The notes: a model not told the origin generated them from the sequence alone. DNA of 64,000 nt from Panicum virgatum (GCF_016808335.1 NC_053150.1:31699238-31763237); one strand, 5' to 3'; shown: positions 35,228 to 46,244, numbered from the stretch's first letter. A program made the numbers and translations.

Positions 35228-37496
35228 ATGGCCCCAAGGAAATCCATGTCAAAACCGGAAATTGAAGAAATCCCCGATCTTGCAACCGGCTGGAAGAAAT
35301 GCAAGATGTCAGAGGCAGCTGTGCAAGAGTTGGAGGACATGAAACTGCTCCAGAGACGCACCGTTATCCAATGGCGTCCTGCCGAAGGAGAAGGCCGTCC
35401 ATACGAAGGTACCCTTGAGACCGTCATTTTCCGCGATTTTGTAGAACGCAGTCTTGCAGTCCCAGTTTCGGATTTCCTCCATGCTCTTCTACGCTTCTGG
35501 GGAATCCAATTGCATCATCTGACCCCCCCCCAATCCATTCTCCATCTCTCAATCTTCACTCATTTATGTGAAGCTTTCCTTGGCATCTTGCCACATTTTC
35601 ACTTTTTCCAACACTTCTTATTCCTTCGACCAATCCCCAATGCTAGCAAACCTGCTGACATTGGTGGAGCTGAATTAGTACTCCGCCCTAAGAGTGAGGG
35701 CGAGTACTTATCTTATCAACTCTCGGGTAAAGGGTCGACTGCAAGAGTTATTGGTTTTATGTCGGAAATTTTGAATCTCTTTTGCCTGAGGGAACTCCTG
35801 GAGCCCCCCAAGGCACAAGCGAATTGGATGAGCGCTGGGCCCGGGGGAGTCAAGTTCAGAAACTCCGGGGCGCTCTTGAGAGACTGAAGAAGATAGGAGT
35901 GACTGGAGACTCCGTAGTATACTCCTTCCTTGGTCGTCGAATTCAACCATTGCAGCGTCGGGTAAATCCCGGATTCAGATATGAGGGTGTTAACGATCCA
36001 TCAAGATTTTCCCCTTAGAAGATCAATCAGTCTATATTACTAAAGAGATGCTGCAAGGAACTCGATGGCTTTGATAAGTCGCTGAAACTCCCCGAGTTGT
36101 TTTGTGCACCAAATCTTCCCGAGAATACTTGGGTAAGTAGTCGATATTCAAATTCGATTACTTTCCATATGTACTTTCTTCTGCTTTTTGATGTACTCCT
36201 TCCTACAGGTAAATTGCAAGGTGCGGTATTGCATGCCTCCACCTCCTTCTGCTGATGATGATGACAATTGTACTCTGGCAGATGTCACTGGAAAAAACGG
36301 AATGAAAACCCCGGACCTTCCCTTTTGCAGAAGAAAATCCATCGTACTGATAGTGTTGAGTAAGTTTCTTGCTTGTTTCAATATTAATTCATGCCCAGTT
36401 GCCTTGTATTGATTCTATTTCTTTCAAAATTCAACATCTTCCTGAGCCAGAAAAAGCTCAGATTCAAAATTTCTGCAACTGGGTTGAAAACAATCCAGAG
36501 TCCTCTACTCGATCAGCCCCCGATTCACCAATAATGAGGGTGATCAAGGGTTCTGGTGATGTAGCAACCCAGAAGGTGAGTACTTCTGGGGATTCAAAAG
36601 AAGATGCTCCTGGGGTAGAGAAGTCTGCTCCATCCTCGGCTAGTACTGAAAAACCTTCTCCATCCACGAGTGTTGCTGCTGCTGGAGATGCTAGAGGGTC
36701 GGGTAGTTCTGGTACTCGAATCATACCCTTCCAGTCCTTCCAAGACTCCATGAAGTGGATTTACAAGTTTGTGCACGTAAGTTTGATTTCCTCCCAATCT
36801 GTCTTAGCATCGAGTTGTTTGCAATTTGACAAACTCGCTGTTTTCTTGCAGGATGTTGCCAATCGGTCTTTTCTGAAGTCGCATGCTCTATATAAGACTT
36901 TGGATAACCGGAAACTCCCTTCTCAGAAAGATGCAGAGATTGCCAAGCGCATTGACCAAACTCTTGCTATGTGGAATGAACTTTATGCAGCCAACTGAAA
37001 GCATACACAAGAGACTTATCAATTGAAGCAACAAATCAAAAGCTTGGAGGAGGAAAAGACGAAACTCCAGGAACAATTACGGTCTGCTCAAGCTTGTAAG
37101 TACTCGACTCGTACCTAGTAGCTTTGTAGTAATGGTTTTCAAGATCATTAAAGTATTTTCCCTAGTATAGGTCCAACAAGTGAGCATGAGCGACTAGTAG
37201 CTGCGGCTCAAGTGATTGTTGATATGGTGAATCCTCAAGAAGAAGGGGTGTCGAGTAGTAAACCTCTGGTCGAACGCTTGGAAGAAGGTCCCAAGAAGAT
37301 CCTCGACTACCTTTCTGCCACCACCAAGAACTACATTTCTCACTTGCTTGGAATTGTGAAGTCTTACTGGCCTCAGCATAACTTAGCCCCAATAGCTTTA
37401 GGAATAGCTTCTGATTGCCCGGATCAAGATTTCCTCCGGTACCGTGATGAAGCTGTGCCAATTGTTGAGGCAATCATCAAGAACTTGGCAGAATGA
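35228..37496 (+). pseudogene. Antisense gene (aORF) of gypsy copy B, PF04195-like with coiled coil, spliced
   Basis: It starts MAPRKSMSKPEIEEIPDL (35228). The conserved core follows: FVERSLAVPVSDFLHALLRF, GIQLHHLTPPQSILHLSIF and THLCEAFLGILPHF. A frameshift near 35730-35790 breaks the segment that reads FYVGNFESLLPEG in the next frame, and more lesions follow before a GTAAGT donor. Clear GT-AG introns are 36133-36208, 36777-36851 and 37096-37170. Later exons hold a Ser/Pro-rich linker, a coiled coil (TYQLKQQIKSLEEEKTKLQE) interrupted by a TGA at 36996-36998, and a C-terminal helical domain ending at 37496. The first intron position matches copy A. Such ORFs are known from Tat-lineage elements, but their role is not. 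Confidence 0.75.
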
Positions 37497-37626
37497 TTTG
37501 CTTGTAATAGTTCTTTGACTTGTAAGGACATGTGTCATTATTGTATAAATCACTGTTTCATCATGTTGATGTATCTTCAGAAGCTTGTTCTCCGAAATCA
37601 TAGGACAAGTAGACGATATATACAAT

Positions 37627-38010
37627 CTACTCGAGCAAGCGAGTAGGACGTTATTCTAGAGTAACCCCCATAGTTTATCAGTTAGGATGAACCCCGTCGG
37701 GTTACCCAGATAGAAAAAACTTTATGGAGATATCCAAGATCTACCCGAGCTAGCGAGTAGAGTGTCTATCCTGTAGATTGGAGTAACTATTAAAATTGAC
37801 CGATTAGGATTAACCCCGTCGGGCTACCCAAGTAGGACTAATTTCAAAAGTATCCAAAATGTACTCGAGCTAGCGAGTAGTTGTGCCTTTAGTGCAAGGC
37901 AAGAGTCACCCTTAGAGTTGACTGATTAGGATGAACCTCGTCGGGTTACCCAAGTAGGAATAACTTCTAATGATATCCGGGAATCTACTCGAGCAAGTGA
38001 GTAGGGTGTG
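37627..38010. repeat. Tandem ~120-bp repeats with a 20-bp palindrome
   Basis: Four diverged units start at about 37627, 37741, 37861 and 37985 (spacing 114, 120, 124). Each has a near-palindrome CTACTCGAGCTAGCGAGTAG, and most have a companion motif GATGAACCCCGTCGGGTTAC. The array fills the gap between the convergent 3' ends of the aORF (plus) and integrase (minus). Confidence 0.8.
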
Positions 38011-38210
38011 TCATATTCTAAGGACAGGGATGTGGCCTGTATAGTTATCCGGTTCGGATGAACCTTAATAGGTTATCATAGTAGGAAAAATTGTATAGGT
38101 TATCCAAGTTGGGCTATCCAGGTCGGTGTGAATCTTATAAGATTACCCTGGTTAGAAAAACCCTTTGATAATAGTAGTCGATCTTGATAGTATCAGGTTG
38201 ATTGCTGCCT

Positions 38211-39735
38211 TTAATGTAGTCGAGAGATATTGGGAACCATTGCTTTATTGAAGAGATCAATTGACACCTTTATCATACAACTGAATAAAGGATAAAACTT
38301 GCGCAAGTGCTCGATATTCCAAGAATTGGGTACTTCATTACCATCAGCATTGGTAATTTTGTAGGATCCTGGTCTTGTAACTTTAGACACTATAAAAGGT
38401 ACTTCCGATCTGGAATTGAGCTTGTGCAATCCCGTTTCATCTTGAATTCGTTGTAGAACTAGATCTCCTACGTTGAAAGATCTTTGCTGGATGTTTCAAA
38501 GCATTGATTCTTGCTTCTTCGACTGTATCTAATTCAAGTTGTCGAGCTTCATCTGCTTCTCCTTCTTGATAAGCCTCTACTCTTGAAGATTTCCACATAA
38601 TGTCCGCGGGTAATATAGCTTCTGATCCATAGGTGAGGAAGAAAGAAGATTGTCCAGTTGCCTTACTAGGCTGCGTTCGTAGCCCCCAAACCACATGGGG
38701 TAGTTCTTGAATCCACTTGCCGCCCTTTTTAGAATTAGCATCGTAGATCCTATTTTTTAGGCCGTCGAGTATCAAGCCATTGATGCGCGCCACTTGACTA
38801 TTAGCCCGTGGGTGAGCCACTAAAGCATAATTGACCTCTATGCAGGAGTTATCGCAAAAATCCCAAAAAGATTGTGAGGTAAAGTTTGAACCCAAATTTG
38901 TGATGATAGTGTGAGGGAAACCAAACCGATGTATGATATCGGAGATGAAGTCCACCGCTCTATCTGATGAGATCTTGACAATTGGCTTGTACTCGATCCA
39001 CTTGATAAACTTGTCGACTGCCACCAATACATGATTAAATCCTCCTAGTGCTATAGTTAGAGGTCCGATCATGTCTAGGCTCCAACATGCGAATGGCCAT
39101 GATGGAGGGATTGTAATCAAATTGTGTGCTGGAACATGAGCTTTCTTGCCAAAGAATTGGCATCCAGGACATCTTTTGACAAGGTCTTCTGCATCTGATA
39201 TAGCGGTTGGCCAGAAGAAAGCTGATCTGTAAGCTTTGCCGACTAGTGTCCTTGATGCGTCATGGATGCCGCAGACTCCTTCGTGAATTTCCCTTAGGAT
39301 GTCCTTGCCTTCTTCAAGAGTGACACACTTCATGAGGATGCCTGAGGCGGAGCGCCTGTACAAGTTGTCGCTGATTAGGACGAAACCTTTGCTTCGCCTG
39401 ATGATACGCACTGCTTGAGCGCTTTTATCTTCGACACCTGGTGGGAGTTTGAACTCCTTGATGAAGACGATGAATTGTATCCGCCAGTCTTCTTCGATCA
39501 TCATCACCTCCCTGACCGTGGTCGAGGCCTCCGCATCAGTGGTTTGTTGATTTTGAATCTTGACCGATGGATGATGTAACTCATGAACAAAAACTCTGGG
39601 TGAAACAGCGGCTCGAGTAGATCCAAGCTTGGAAAGGACATCTGCTCCCATATTATTATCATGATCTACGTGGTGGATTTCTAATCCTGAAAACTTGTTC
39701 TCGAGCTTTCTGATTTCTTCTACGTACGCGTCCAT
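38211..39735 (-). pseudogene. Integrase of gypsy copy B, catalytically broken
   Basis: The minus-strand frame 39735-38437 carries the end of the second RNase H segment (VDHDNNMGADVLSKLG), the HHCC zinc-binding region (ILREIHEGVCGIHDASRTL, RCPGCQF) and the integrase core. The first Asp is present (WSLDMIGPL). The second site reads IITNLGSNF where TDNG is expected (codons at 38890-38901). The third reads HPRANSQVARING where QVER is expected (Ala codon 38788-38790). Two of three DDE residues are therefore lost. A frame break at 38437 separates the C-terminal segment 38429-38211, with PFIVSKVTRPGSYKITNADG and NSWNIEHLRKFYP. Confidence 0.9.
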
Positions 39736-39753
39736 TGTGTCCTTGTTGATGTC

Positions 39754-41617
39754 TCATTCTTTGTTGACTTGCTGGACAACGAGTAGAGAATCACCGTATA
39801 CCAGTAGTCGCTTGATGCCGAGGGAAACGGCTAAACGAAGCCCGTGCAGGAGTGCCTCGTATTCTGCTTCGTTGTTGGAGACTTTAAATAGGATCTGGAA
39901 CACATACTTGAGTTGTTCTCCCTTGGAAGAGATGAATAGAACTCTCGCGCAACCTCCATCAAGCTTGAGTGAGCCATCGAAATACATTACCCAATGCTCT
40001 GGAACGTTGAGAGGTGCTGGGATTTGATTCTCCCGCCATTCAGCTAGGAAGCCGACTAGTGCTTGCGACTTGATAGCTGTTCTTGGCTTGAACTTGATTT
40101 CCAAGGCTCCCAATTCCACTGCCCACTTTGAAATCCTTCATGTGGCATCCTGATTGTGGAGTATATCCACCAATGGGAAGTCAGTGACAATTGAGATCTT
40201 GTACTCGTCGAAGTAGTGGCGAAGTTTCCTAGAGGTGATTAGGATTCCATAGAGAATTTTCTGAATTGAAGGGTACCTGGTTTTTGATTTAGAAAGCACT
40301 TCACTGATGAAATATACTTGTCTCTAGACGCCATAAGCGTGGACTTCCTCCAGGCGTTCAACCACAATTGATGTGCTGACTACGTGAGTAGTTGTAGCAA
40401 TGTAGAGGAAAAGTCCCTCTCCTTGTAGTGGAGCTATTAGAATTATTGCTGACTGGAGATGATGCTTGAGGTTCTCGAGTGCTTCTGCCGCTTCTGTAGT
40501 CCACTCGAATTTGTCTTGCCTTTTAAGGAGCTTGAAGAAGGGTAAACCCCATTCACCAAGTCTAAACAAGAACCGGTTTAAGGCTACCATACAGCCTGTA
40601 AGCTTCTGGGCGTCCTTGACAGTTGCTGGGGCATCCAAGGCCATGATGGCATTAATCTTCTCTGGATTGGCTTCAATTCCTCGGTGACTAACAATGAATC
40701 CGAGTAGTTTTCTAAAGGGTACGCTGAAGACACACTTTGTTGGGTTAAGTTTCTAGCGGAATTTGCGGAGGCTGTTGAAGGTTTCTTCCAAATCAGAAAT
40801 GAACTAATCTTGGCTTTTGGTCTTGACAACAACGTCATCGATGTAAGCTTCAACATTGTGATGTAGCTGATCAGTGAAACAGAGCTGTATCGCACGCTGG
40901 TAGGTAGCACCTGCGTTCTTCAACCTGAAAGACATGGTCTTGTAGGCGTATGCCCCATATGGGGTGATGAATGCCATCTTGATTTGGTCTTATTCTTTAA
41001 GGGCTATCTGATCGTAGCCTGAGTAACAATCAAGGAAGGATAGCAGCACACATCCTGCTGTAGAGTCGATTACTTGATCGATGCGGGGTAGCCCAAAGGG
41101 ATCCTTCGAGCAGTGCTTCTTCAAATCAGTGTAGCCGACACACATCCTCCACTCGTTGTTTTTCTTCTTTTGGACGAGTACAGGGTTGGCCAGCCACTCG
41201 GGGTGGTAAGCTTCTTTTATGAACCCTGTTGCAAGTAGTTTTGTCAGCTCTTTCTTGATGGCTTCTCGCTTGTCCGGGGAGAAACGTCATAGTCGCTGCT
41301 TTTTTGTTATGGCTTTAGAGTCGACTTTTAGTGCATGCTCGATCAACTCCTTGGGCACCCCTGTCATATCGATTGGTTTCCACGCGAATACATCGCGGTT
41401 GGCCCTAAGGAAGTTGATGAGCTCGAGTTCATATTTGTCGCTCAAGCCAGCTCCAATGATAGCAATTTTAGAGTCATCTCCCTCTTGTAGCTGGATGGTC
41501 TTGGTGCCAACGTCCCCGGCTGGTTTTACCGATGGCTGGCTCGGCTTCTTCGAGGGCATCGAGTCCTTGTTGAGTGATAGCTCCTTGACAGCGGCGAGAT
41601 CTCACTCATGGAACTAG
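39754..41617 (-). pseudogene. Reverse transcriptase and RNase H region of gypsy copy B
   Basis: The minus strand holds the pre-RT segment (ELELINFLRANRDVFAWKP), fingers and palm with the intact catalytic motif AYIDDVVVK (YIDD codons at 40834-40845), the connection region (QKLTGCMVALNRFLFRLGEW, FKLLKRQDKFEW) and RNase H. A second, archaeal-type RNase H segment (39754-40119) reads VMYFDGSLKLDGGCARVLF and NNEAEYEALLHGLRLA. Tat-lineage elements carry such a dual RNase H. Several stops and frameshifts break the frame, for example the stop after AITKKQRL, and TGA/TAG codons near 40991 and 40807. Confidence 0.88.
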
Positions 41618-42168
41618 GTACTCGAATGCTAGAGGTGTGGACAATTGCCTCCTTGTCGCACTCGAAGGACTTGAGGAGGTCCCCACGCAAAGAAAGGACT
41701 CCTGTATTGACCAGCATCTTGAGGAGTAAGTAGATGTAGTGGGGCACAGCCATAAATTTAGCCAGTGCTGGTCTTCTTAAGATGGCATGGTAAGAAGATT
41801 CGAAGTCGGCTACTTCGAACTTGATGTGCTCTGTCCAGAAGTTTTGCTCTATACCGAATGTAACCGGAAGGGTAATCGAGCCAATTGGTGTAGAGGAAAT
41901 TTCTTGGAACGATGCCATAGAAAGGAGCCTTGCTTGGTGTGAGAAGGCTCATGTAATTGAGGATCATCTTCATTAATGTGCTTGCGAAGATCAAATTAAG
42001 CCCACTTCCACCATCGATAAGTACTCGAGTAAGCTTGGATCCTTGAACGACTGGATCGAGTACTAGTGGAAATTTTCCTGGTTCAGTGAAGCTGGTCCAT
42101 TGATCCTCCCTTGAGAATGTGATGGGGACCTCGCTATATTTCAAGGGTCTCTGAATTGCAGTCTTCAC
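41526..42168 (-). pseudogene. Protease region of gypsy copy B
   Basis: The aspartic-protease-like motif VLIDGGSGLNLIFASTL and, in a shifted frame, FEVADFESSYHAILRRPALA and KFMAVPHYIYLLLKM mark the gypsy protease and the linker to RT. The usual D-T/S-G is D-G-G here, as in many plant Tat elements. The two overlapping frames show a frameshift near 41905-41920. Confidence 0.75.
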
Positions 42169-42169
42169 T

Positions 42170-43676
42170 GAAAGGATCTCCCGTAGCAGCAGCTTTTGGG
42201 CACGTTTGGAGAAGCTTGGATGTTGGTGGGTTTGAAATCTTTTGGGTACTGGACGTTGTCGAAGACGCTGCTGAGGGCTGGAAACCGATCGGAGTTATCT
42301 GTAAGATGTGCTTGGCGTCTTGCGTTGATGATCTCTCGTGCGTCCACCCCGGAGTCGTCTACTTCTTCATGGTTGTTTCTGCGGCTGTTGTTGCGGTTTT
42401 GTTGATTTCTCGAAGCTTGATTAGCTGCGGGTTGTCCACCCCTGGGGCGCTGGCCGCTAGCGACTTCTTGCTCTTCTTGTATTCATTGTTGCTGATGGTG
42501 ATGGCCTCCCAGGGTGCGGCTTGCTTGCGGAGCTACTGATGCAGTAGCCCTGGATTGGGTACCGCATAATGAGGACAAGGGATTTTATCGCTCGAGTTGT
42601 TTGACAGCGTTACGGGTGAGCTGAATTATGCATTCTGTTTCTGGATTTCAAGACAGCTGCATAAGGCGCATGGTAGCTTCTGCTATTGTAGTGATAGGAG
42701 TGTTGAAGATCGTATCTGCTGCATTGTCAAACTCTTGGTTGAGGTTGCGCGGGTTAATGTGAGCGTGTTCCGCTGCTCGGACCCTGCACTGTTCCCTGCG
42801 TTGATTCCTTGCTCTGCGAGCTATTCGCCTGGCTTCGTCCTCATCTTGTGGGATCATCCTTCGTGATCTGATCTAGGATTTCGTTGGGAATATTCTAGCT
42901 TCGTCCTCAAATCATCCTCCGTGATCTGATCTAGGGGCGTCTGCATTTTGTCTGTTGGGGATGATCACAGAGACCTGATGCTCTGGGGTGTAACTTTCGA
43001 GGTCCGATCCATAGTCGACTAGTTCAGTTCCTCCATATCCAATTTCCCGTATGGATGTAAGGGGGTTACCGTGTTGGAACGGTAGGTCATCGATGCTAGC
43101 AACTTGTCGAAGGCTATCGAGTAGTTCTCCGGGTGAATACCCAAGGCATGACTTAAATTGGAGCTTTGCCAATGCATCGACGATCAGATCTAGGTTGTCG
43201 TGAGATGACTCATCTGAATCCGAGTATACGTCGAAAACGGGTGCCTCCCGGCTAGCGATGACAAAGGAGTTCTCGACGTGCATGGTCTGATCCAAGCCAG
43301 CTCCATAGGAAGAGTAGATGGATTTGATCATCCGCTGGTAAGCAGATGATGAGTTACGGAACCCAAAGATAGGTTGAGCATAGAGAGTCCCAATCCGAGT
43401 AGAACTCGAGTCGAGATCGATCTGAGTCCGTGTAGAACTCGAATTGATGTCGACTTTCTGCTCGATCTCCTGAGCGATATCGGGAAGCAACATGTTGCCG
43501 TGAGCATCTGATCCGGTGATGGTGTTGCGATTTTCCGACGAGATCGCCTCCGGCTCGATGGGGTTGGCTAGGTGACTGTAAAAGCCGCCTGAATCATTAG
43601 CAAAGCAAACCCACAAGCTGAAAACGAAGGTGGCGCCTTGAGGAAACGCCATGGTGCTGAAAGCGAAGGTGGCCAT
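42170..43676 (-). pseudogene. Gag region of gypsy copy B with core deletion
   Basis: The likely start is at 43676 (MATFAFSTMAFPQG), just inside the putative PBS. The N-terminal part runs open to 42912. Further pieces include AREIINARRQAHLTDNSDRF and NVQYPKDFKPTNIQ, the segment that normally leads into the capsid-like retrotransposon gag domain. It is followed at once by SPNVPKSCCYGRSFQ and then protease-side sequence. The gag core and zinc knuckle are therefore absent, and the copy could not form particles on its own. Plus-strand ORFs here are shadows. Confidence 0.7.
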
Positions 43677-43703
43677 CGAATTCGCTGATGAACTCGCCGA
43701 ATC

Positions 43704-43722
43704 CCCTACCTGGCGCGCCAGC
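43704..43722 (-). other. Putative primer-binding site of gypsy copy B
   Basis: Directly inside the 5' LTR (element orientation) the minus strand reads GCTGGCGCGCCAGGTAGGG. TGGCGCGCCAGG starting 2 nt from the LTR fits a PBS complementary to a tRNA CCA end. The tRNA was not assigned. Confidence 0.6.
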
Positions 43723-44141
43723 TGTCGGTGTTTAGGTGCCAAGCCTGCTCAGGGATACCCTTAGCAGTAGGATTGTAAGCAAGGGATCGACTAGCTCTAG
43801 AACTTGATGGTGCAAGGAATACAAGGATTTAGACAGGTTTGGGCCGCGAGGTGTGTAATACCCTACATCTTGTGTGGTTGCTTGTATTGCCTTAGGTGTT
43901 GATGATCTTTTGAGGGGGTCCTTGCCCGCCCTTATATACTCTGGGGGGGCAGGGTTACATGGAAAGTCCTAGCCGAGTACAGTTGGAGTCCTACTACAAC
44001 CCAGTCGGGTAGTTTGCTTATACTTCAGCTAGTTCTACACCTATTCGGGTAGTTACAACAGAGGTAAGGTACATCCATGCGCTATCCCTTACTCTAGAAC
44101 ACTCTATGCCTATGAGCAGTCCCACTGACCCGGGTCTGACA
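43723..44141 (-). repeat. 5' LTR of gypsy copy B (element orientation)
   Basis: It starts TGTCGGTGTTTAGG and ends GGGTCTGACA on the plus strand. It is followed by the TSD GTGAT and then the minisatellite of the host Harbinger element. Confidence 0.95.
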
Positions 44142-44348
44142 GTGATGCGTTGAACTGTTGTGTCTATGAAGCGTTGAACTATTGTGTCTGTGAAGTGTTG
44201 AACTATTGTGTCTGTGTGATGTTATGAACCTGTTAATCGTTGGTCTGTGTGCTGATTTGTGGATACTTATGCATGTTTCCTATATTTTTTCTGTGTGTCA
44301 ACAACTGCTGACAATTTTGTTTGTCATGTGTAGGATCAAGGCAATGGT

Positions 44349-45645
44349 TTGGCGCTTCAGGAAGAGGATGAAGATGGAGGCAGCTCAAGTGAGGATGAGG
44401 CAATGCCCACTTTGGTACAAGCCCAGAATCTGATTACGCAATTGGTCCCTATCTTGGGTATGTACTCTAATAACTACTTTGTCAAACTACCAAAGAGGGT
44501 CCATGGAGATTCTGGTTTGGATTGGGTTCGATATTGTCTAGCTAGAGACACCGATTGCTACAAGATGTTTAGGATGGCGATACCTTTATTTAATAGGCTG
44601 CATAGTACTTTGGTCACTTCATATGGGTTGCACTCCAGTTCAAAAATGACATCCATAGAGGCCCTTGCTATGTTTTTATGGATAGTTGGGTTCCAACAGT
44701 CAGTTAGACAGGCCGAGAACCATTTTAGAAGGTCTATGGAGACAGTAAGCAGGACATTTAACAAGGTGTTGACCAGCATTCTTAGGTTAGCACATGACAT
44801 AATTGTGCCAACGGACCCAACATTTTCAGGTGCACCCAACACATAGAAAATACAACTTTCTGGCCACACTTCAATGATTGTATTGGAGCTATAGATGGGA
44901 CACATATCAAGGTTGTGGTGGCAAAGAGTAAGAGGATTCCATACTTGAACATGCACAACGAAACCAGTCAGAATGTGCTTGTTGTTTGTGATTTTGATAT
45001 GAGATTTACCTTTGTGTTGTCGGGGTGGCCTGGTTCAGCGCATGACATGAGAGTATTCAAAGATATCATGACTACTCATCATCACAAATTTCCACATCCA
45101 CCACCAGGTTCACCTCTGGAACTATCTTACAAGAATGTGCTTGAATTTAACTTCTTCATCTAAAAGACATGACATGAGAGATTTGCTAATGCAGGGAAGT
45201 TTTACGTGGTTGATGCGGGATACCCAAATCGGCCGGGCTGCCTGTCACCATACAAATGTACAAGGTACCATGTGGAGCAATGGCAAAACGGCCCCCCACC
45301 ACGAGTTATGAAAGAAACCTTTAACCATGCACATGCCAGAGTTAGGAATGTCATAGAGCGCTCTTTTGGTGTTCTAAAGATGAAATTTAGGATTTTGCTG
45401 AACATGCCAATATTTCCAGAGGATAAGCAATCTAGAATATTGTTGCTTGTATGGCCCTCCATAATTTCATTCGAGAGAGCAGAATTGCGGATAGGGAATT
45501 TGACGCCTGTGATGCGGATCCGAACTATTCACCTTTGGAAAATGACAATGATCCATCTTGGGCGTCCGATGAACCTATTGTTGACAACATAAGCATGAAT
45601 ACTTACCGTGATGAGATGGCCCATGCATTGTTTCATGGATTGTAA
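44349..45645 (+). pseudogene. PIF/Harbinger DDE transposase (ORF2)
   Basis: DDE_Tnp_4-type transposase of PIF/Harbinger elements. The N-terminal part (44349-44846) includes ALAMFLWIVGFQQSVRQAEN. A frameshift near 44833-44850 precedes the catalytic part. Catalytic residues are present: Asp in CIGAIDGTHIKV (codon 44893-44895), Asp in FYVVDAGYPNRPG (45212-45214) and Glu in RNVIERSFGVLK (45356-45358). A GT-AG intron (45108-45194) restores PPPG-KFYVVD exactly. A second frameshift near 45440 separates the C-terminal part starting MALHNFIRESRIADREFD. The catalytic triad survives but the frame does not. Confidence 0.85.
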
Positions 45646-46244
45646 TTTTGCTGTTTGTATCGGTTCATGAATGACTTGTATGTTCGTGTGACATGTGTAT
45701 GGACAAATATATGCACATGCTTGACTTCTGTGTATGGAATAATCTGAACTTGTTGGGTTTTTATTGTCAGTTCCAGTCCCAGCAATGAGTGCATGTCAGT
45801 TCATGTGTTAGTTTAACTAAAAATATCTCGTTGCCGAGACATGTTAGTTACGGCAAGGTCAGATCATGACGACACACACAGGAATGGCCACAACAGATCC
45901 CGGTGTAGTGAGAGACTAATGATTGGAAAGGTGCTTTAATTGCCAAGTAACCTTTGGATCCAAACAGCCCAAGGGCTACTTTGAGGATGGGTTATTTGCA
46001 AGGGCTACTTTCTAACTCTAACTCTAACCCTTGGCTAGTTATCCAAACATGGCATTGTATCACAGGCAACAGCTATTGCTGATCTATGAACCCCACCTTA
46101 AAGTGTTTTGGCCATTTACAATTGCTCTTGCCCTGAGGAAAGTAAAATCTGTAGCAGCAGCCATTGGATGGATAGTGGATGGCATAGCGGCCTTTGACAC
46201 ATCAGACATTCCGCGCTGCCGGCAGCGTCCCCGGACCAGCTGCC

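Larger units (their letters stand above)
34166..44141 (-). mobile_element. Complete Tat-type Ty3/gypsy retrotransposon (copy B)
   Basis: Two LTRs (34166-34585, 420 bp; 43723-44141, 419 bp) have TGTCGG...TGACA ends and a perfect 5-bp TSD, GTGAT (34161-34165 and 44142-44146). Gag, protease, RT, RNase H and integrase remnants are on the minus strand in Ty3/gypsy order. An antisense, spliced ORF lies on the plus strand between integrase and the 3' LTR, which is characteristic of Tat-lineage elements (RIRE2- and Grande-like). A hand alignment of the LTRs shows about 30 differences, roughly 7%. All genes carry lesions, so the copy is dead. Confidence 0.95.
34139..44215 (+). repeat. 24-bp minisatellite (4 units) interrupted by the gypsy element
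   Basis: Units of the form GATGCGTTGAACTATTGTGT plus CTGT occur at 34139-34162, 44144-44167, 44168-44191 and 44192-44215. The retrotransposon inserted at the boundary between units 1 and 2, so its TSD (GTGAT) is part of the repeat. The span covers the insertion; the repeat itself is about 96 bp. Confidence 0.85.
31697..46056 (+). mobile_element. PIF/Harbinger element split by a nested LTR retrotransposon
   Basis: The outer ends are GCCATGTTTGGATCCC near 31695 and the complement of GCCATGTTTGGATAACTAGCC ending near 46056. ATT lies outside both, allowing a one-base offset. Inside are the two genes expected of PIF/Harbinger elements: a MYB/SANT-like ORF1 (32541-34125) and a DDE transposase (44349-45645). 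Without the 9,976-bp nested gypsy element and its 5-bp TSD, the length would be about 4.4 kb. The left limit is less certain, because 31697-32028 could be a separate MITE with similar ends. Confidence 0.7.

Noticed and set aside
37627..38010. CRISPR-like array from regularly spaced palindromes
   Set aside because: This is a plant retrotransposon spacer. The units are whole ~120-bp diverged tandem repeats, not short identical repeats with unique spacers.
42156..42866. Plus-strand ORFs in gypsy copy B (42156-42539, 42597-42866) and 39695-40027
   Set aside because: They lie antisense to recognisable gag and RNase H sequence and have no features of their own, unlike the spliced aORF.
31697..46056. 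A firm TSD for the Harbinger element
   Set aside because: ATT on both sides requires a one-base offset between TIRs, and the left end may belong to a separate MITE (31697-32028). It is reported only as a candidate.
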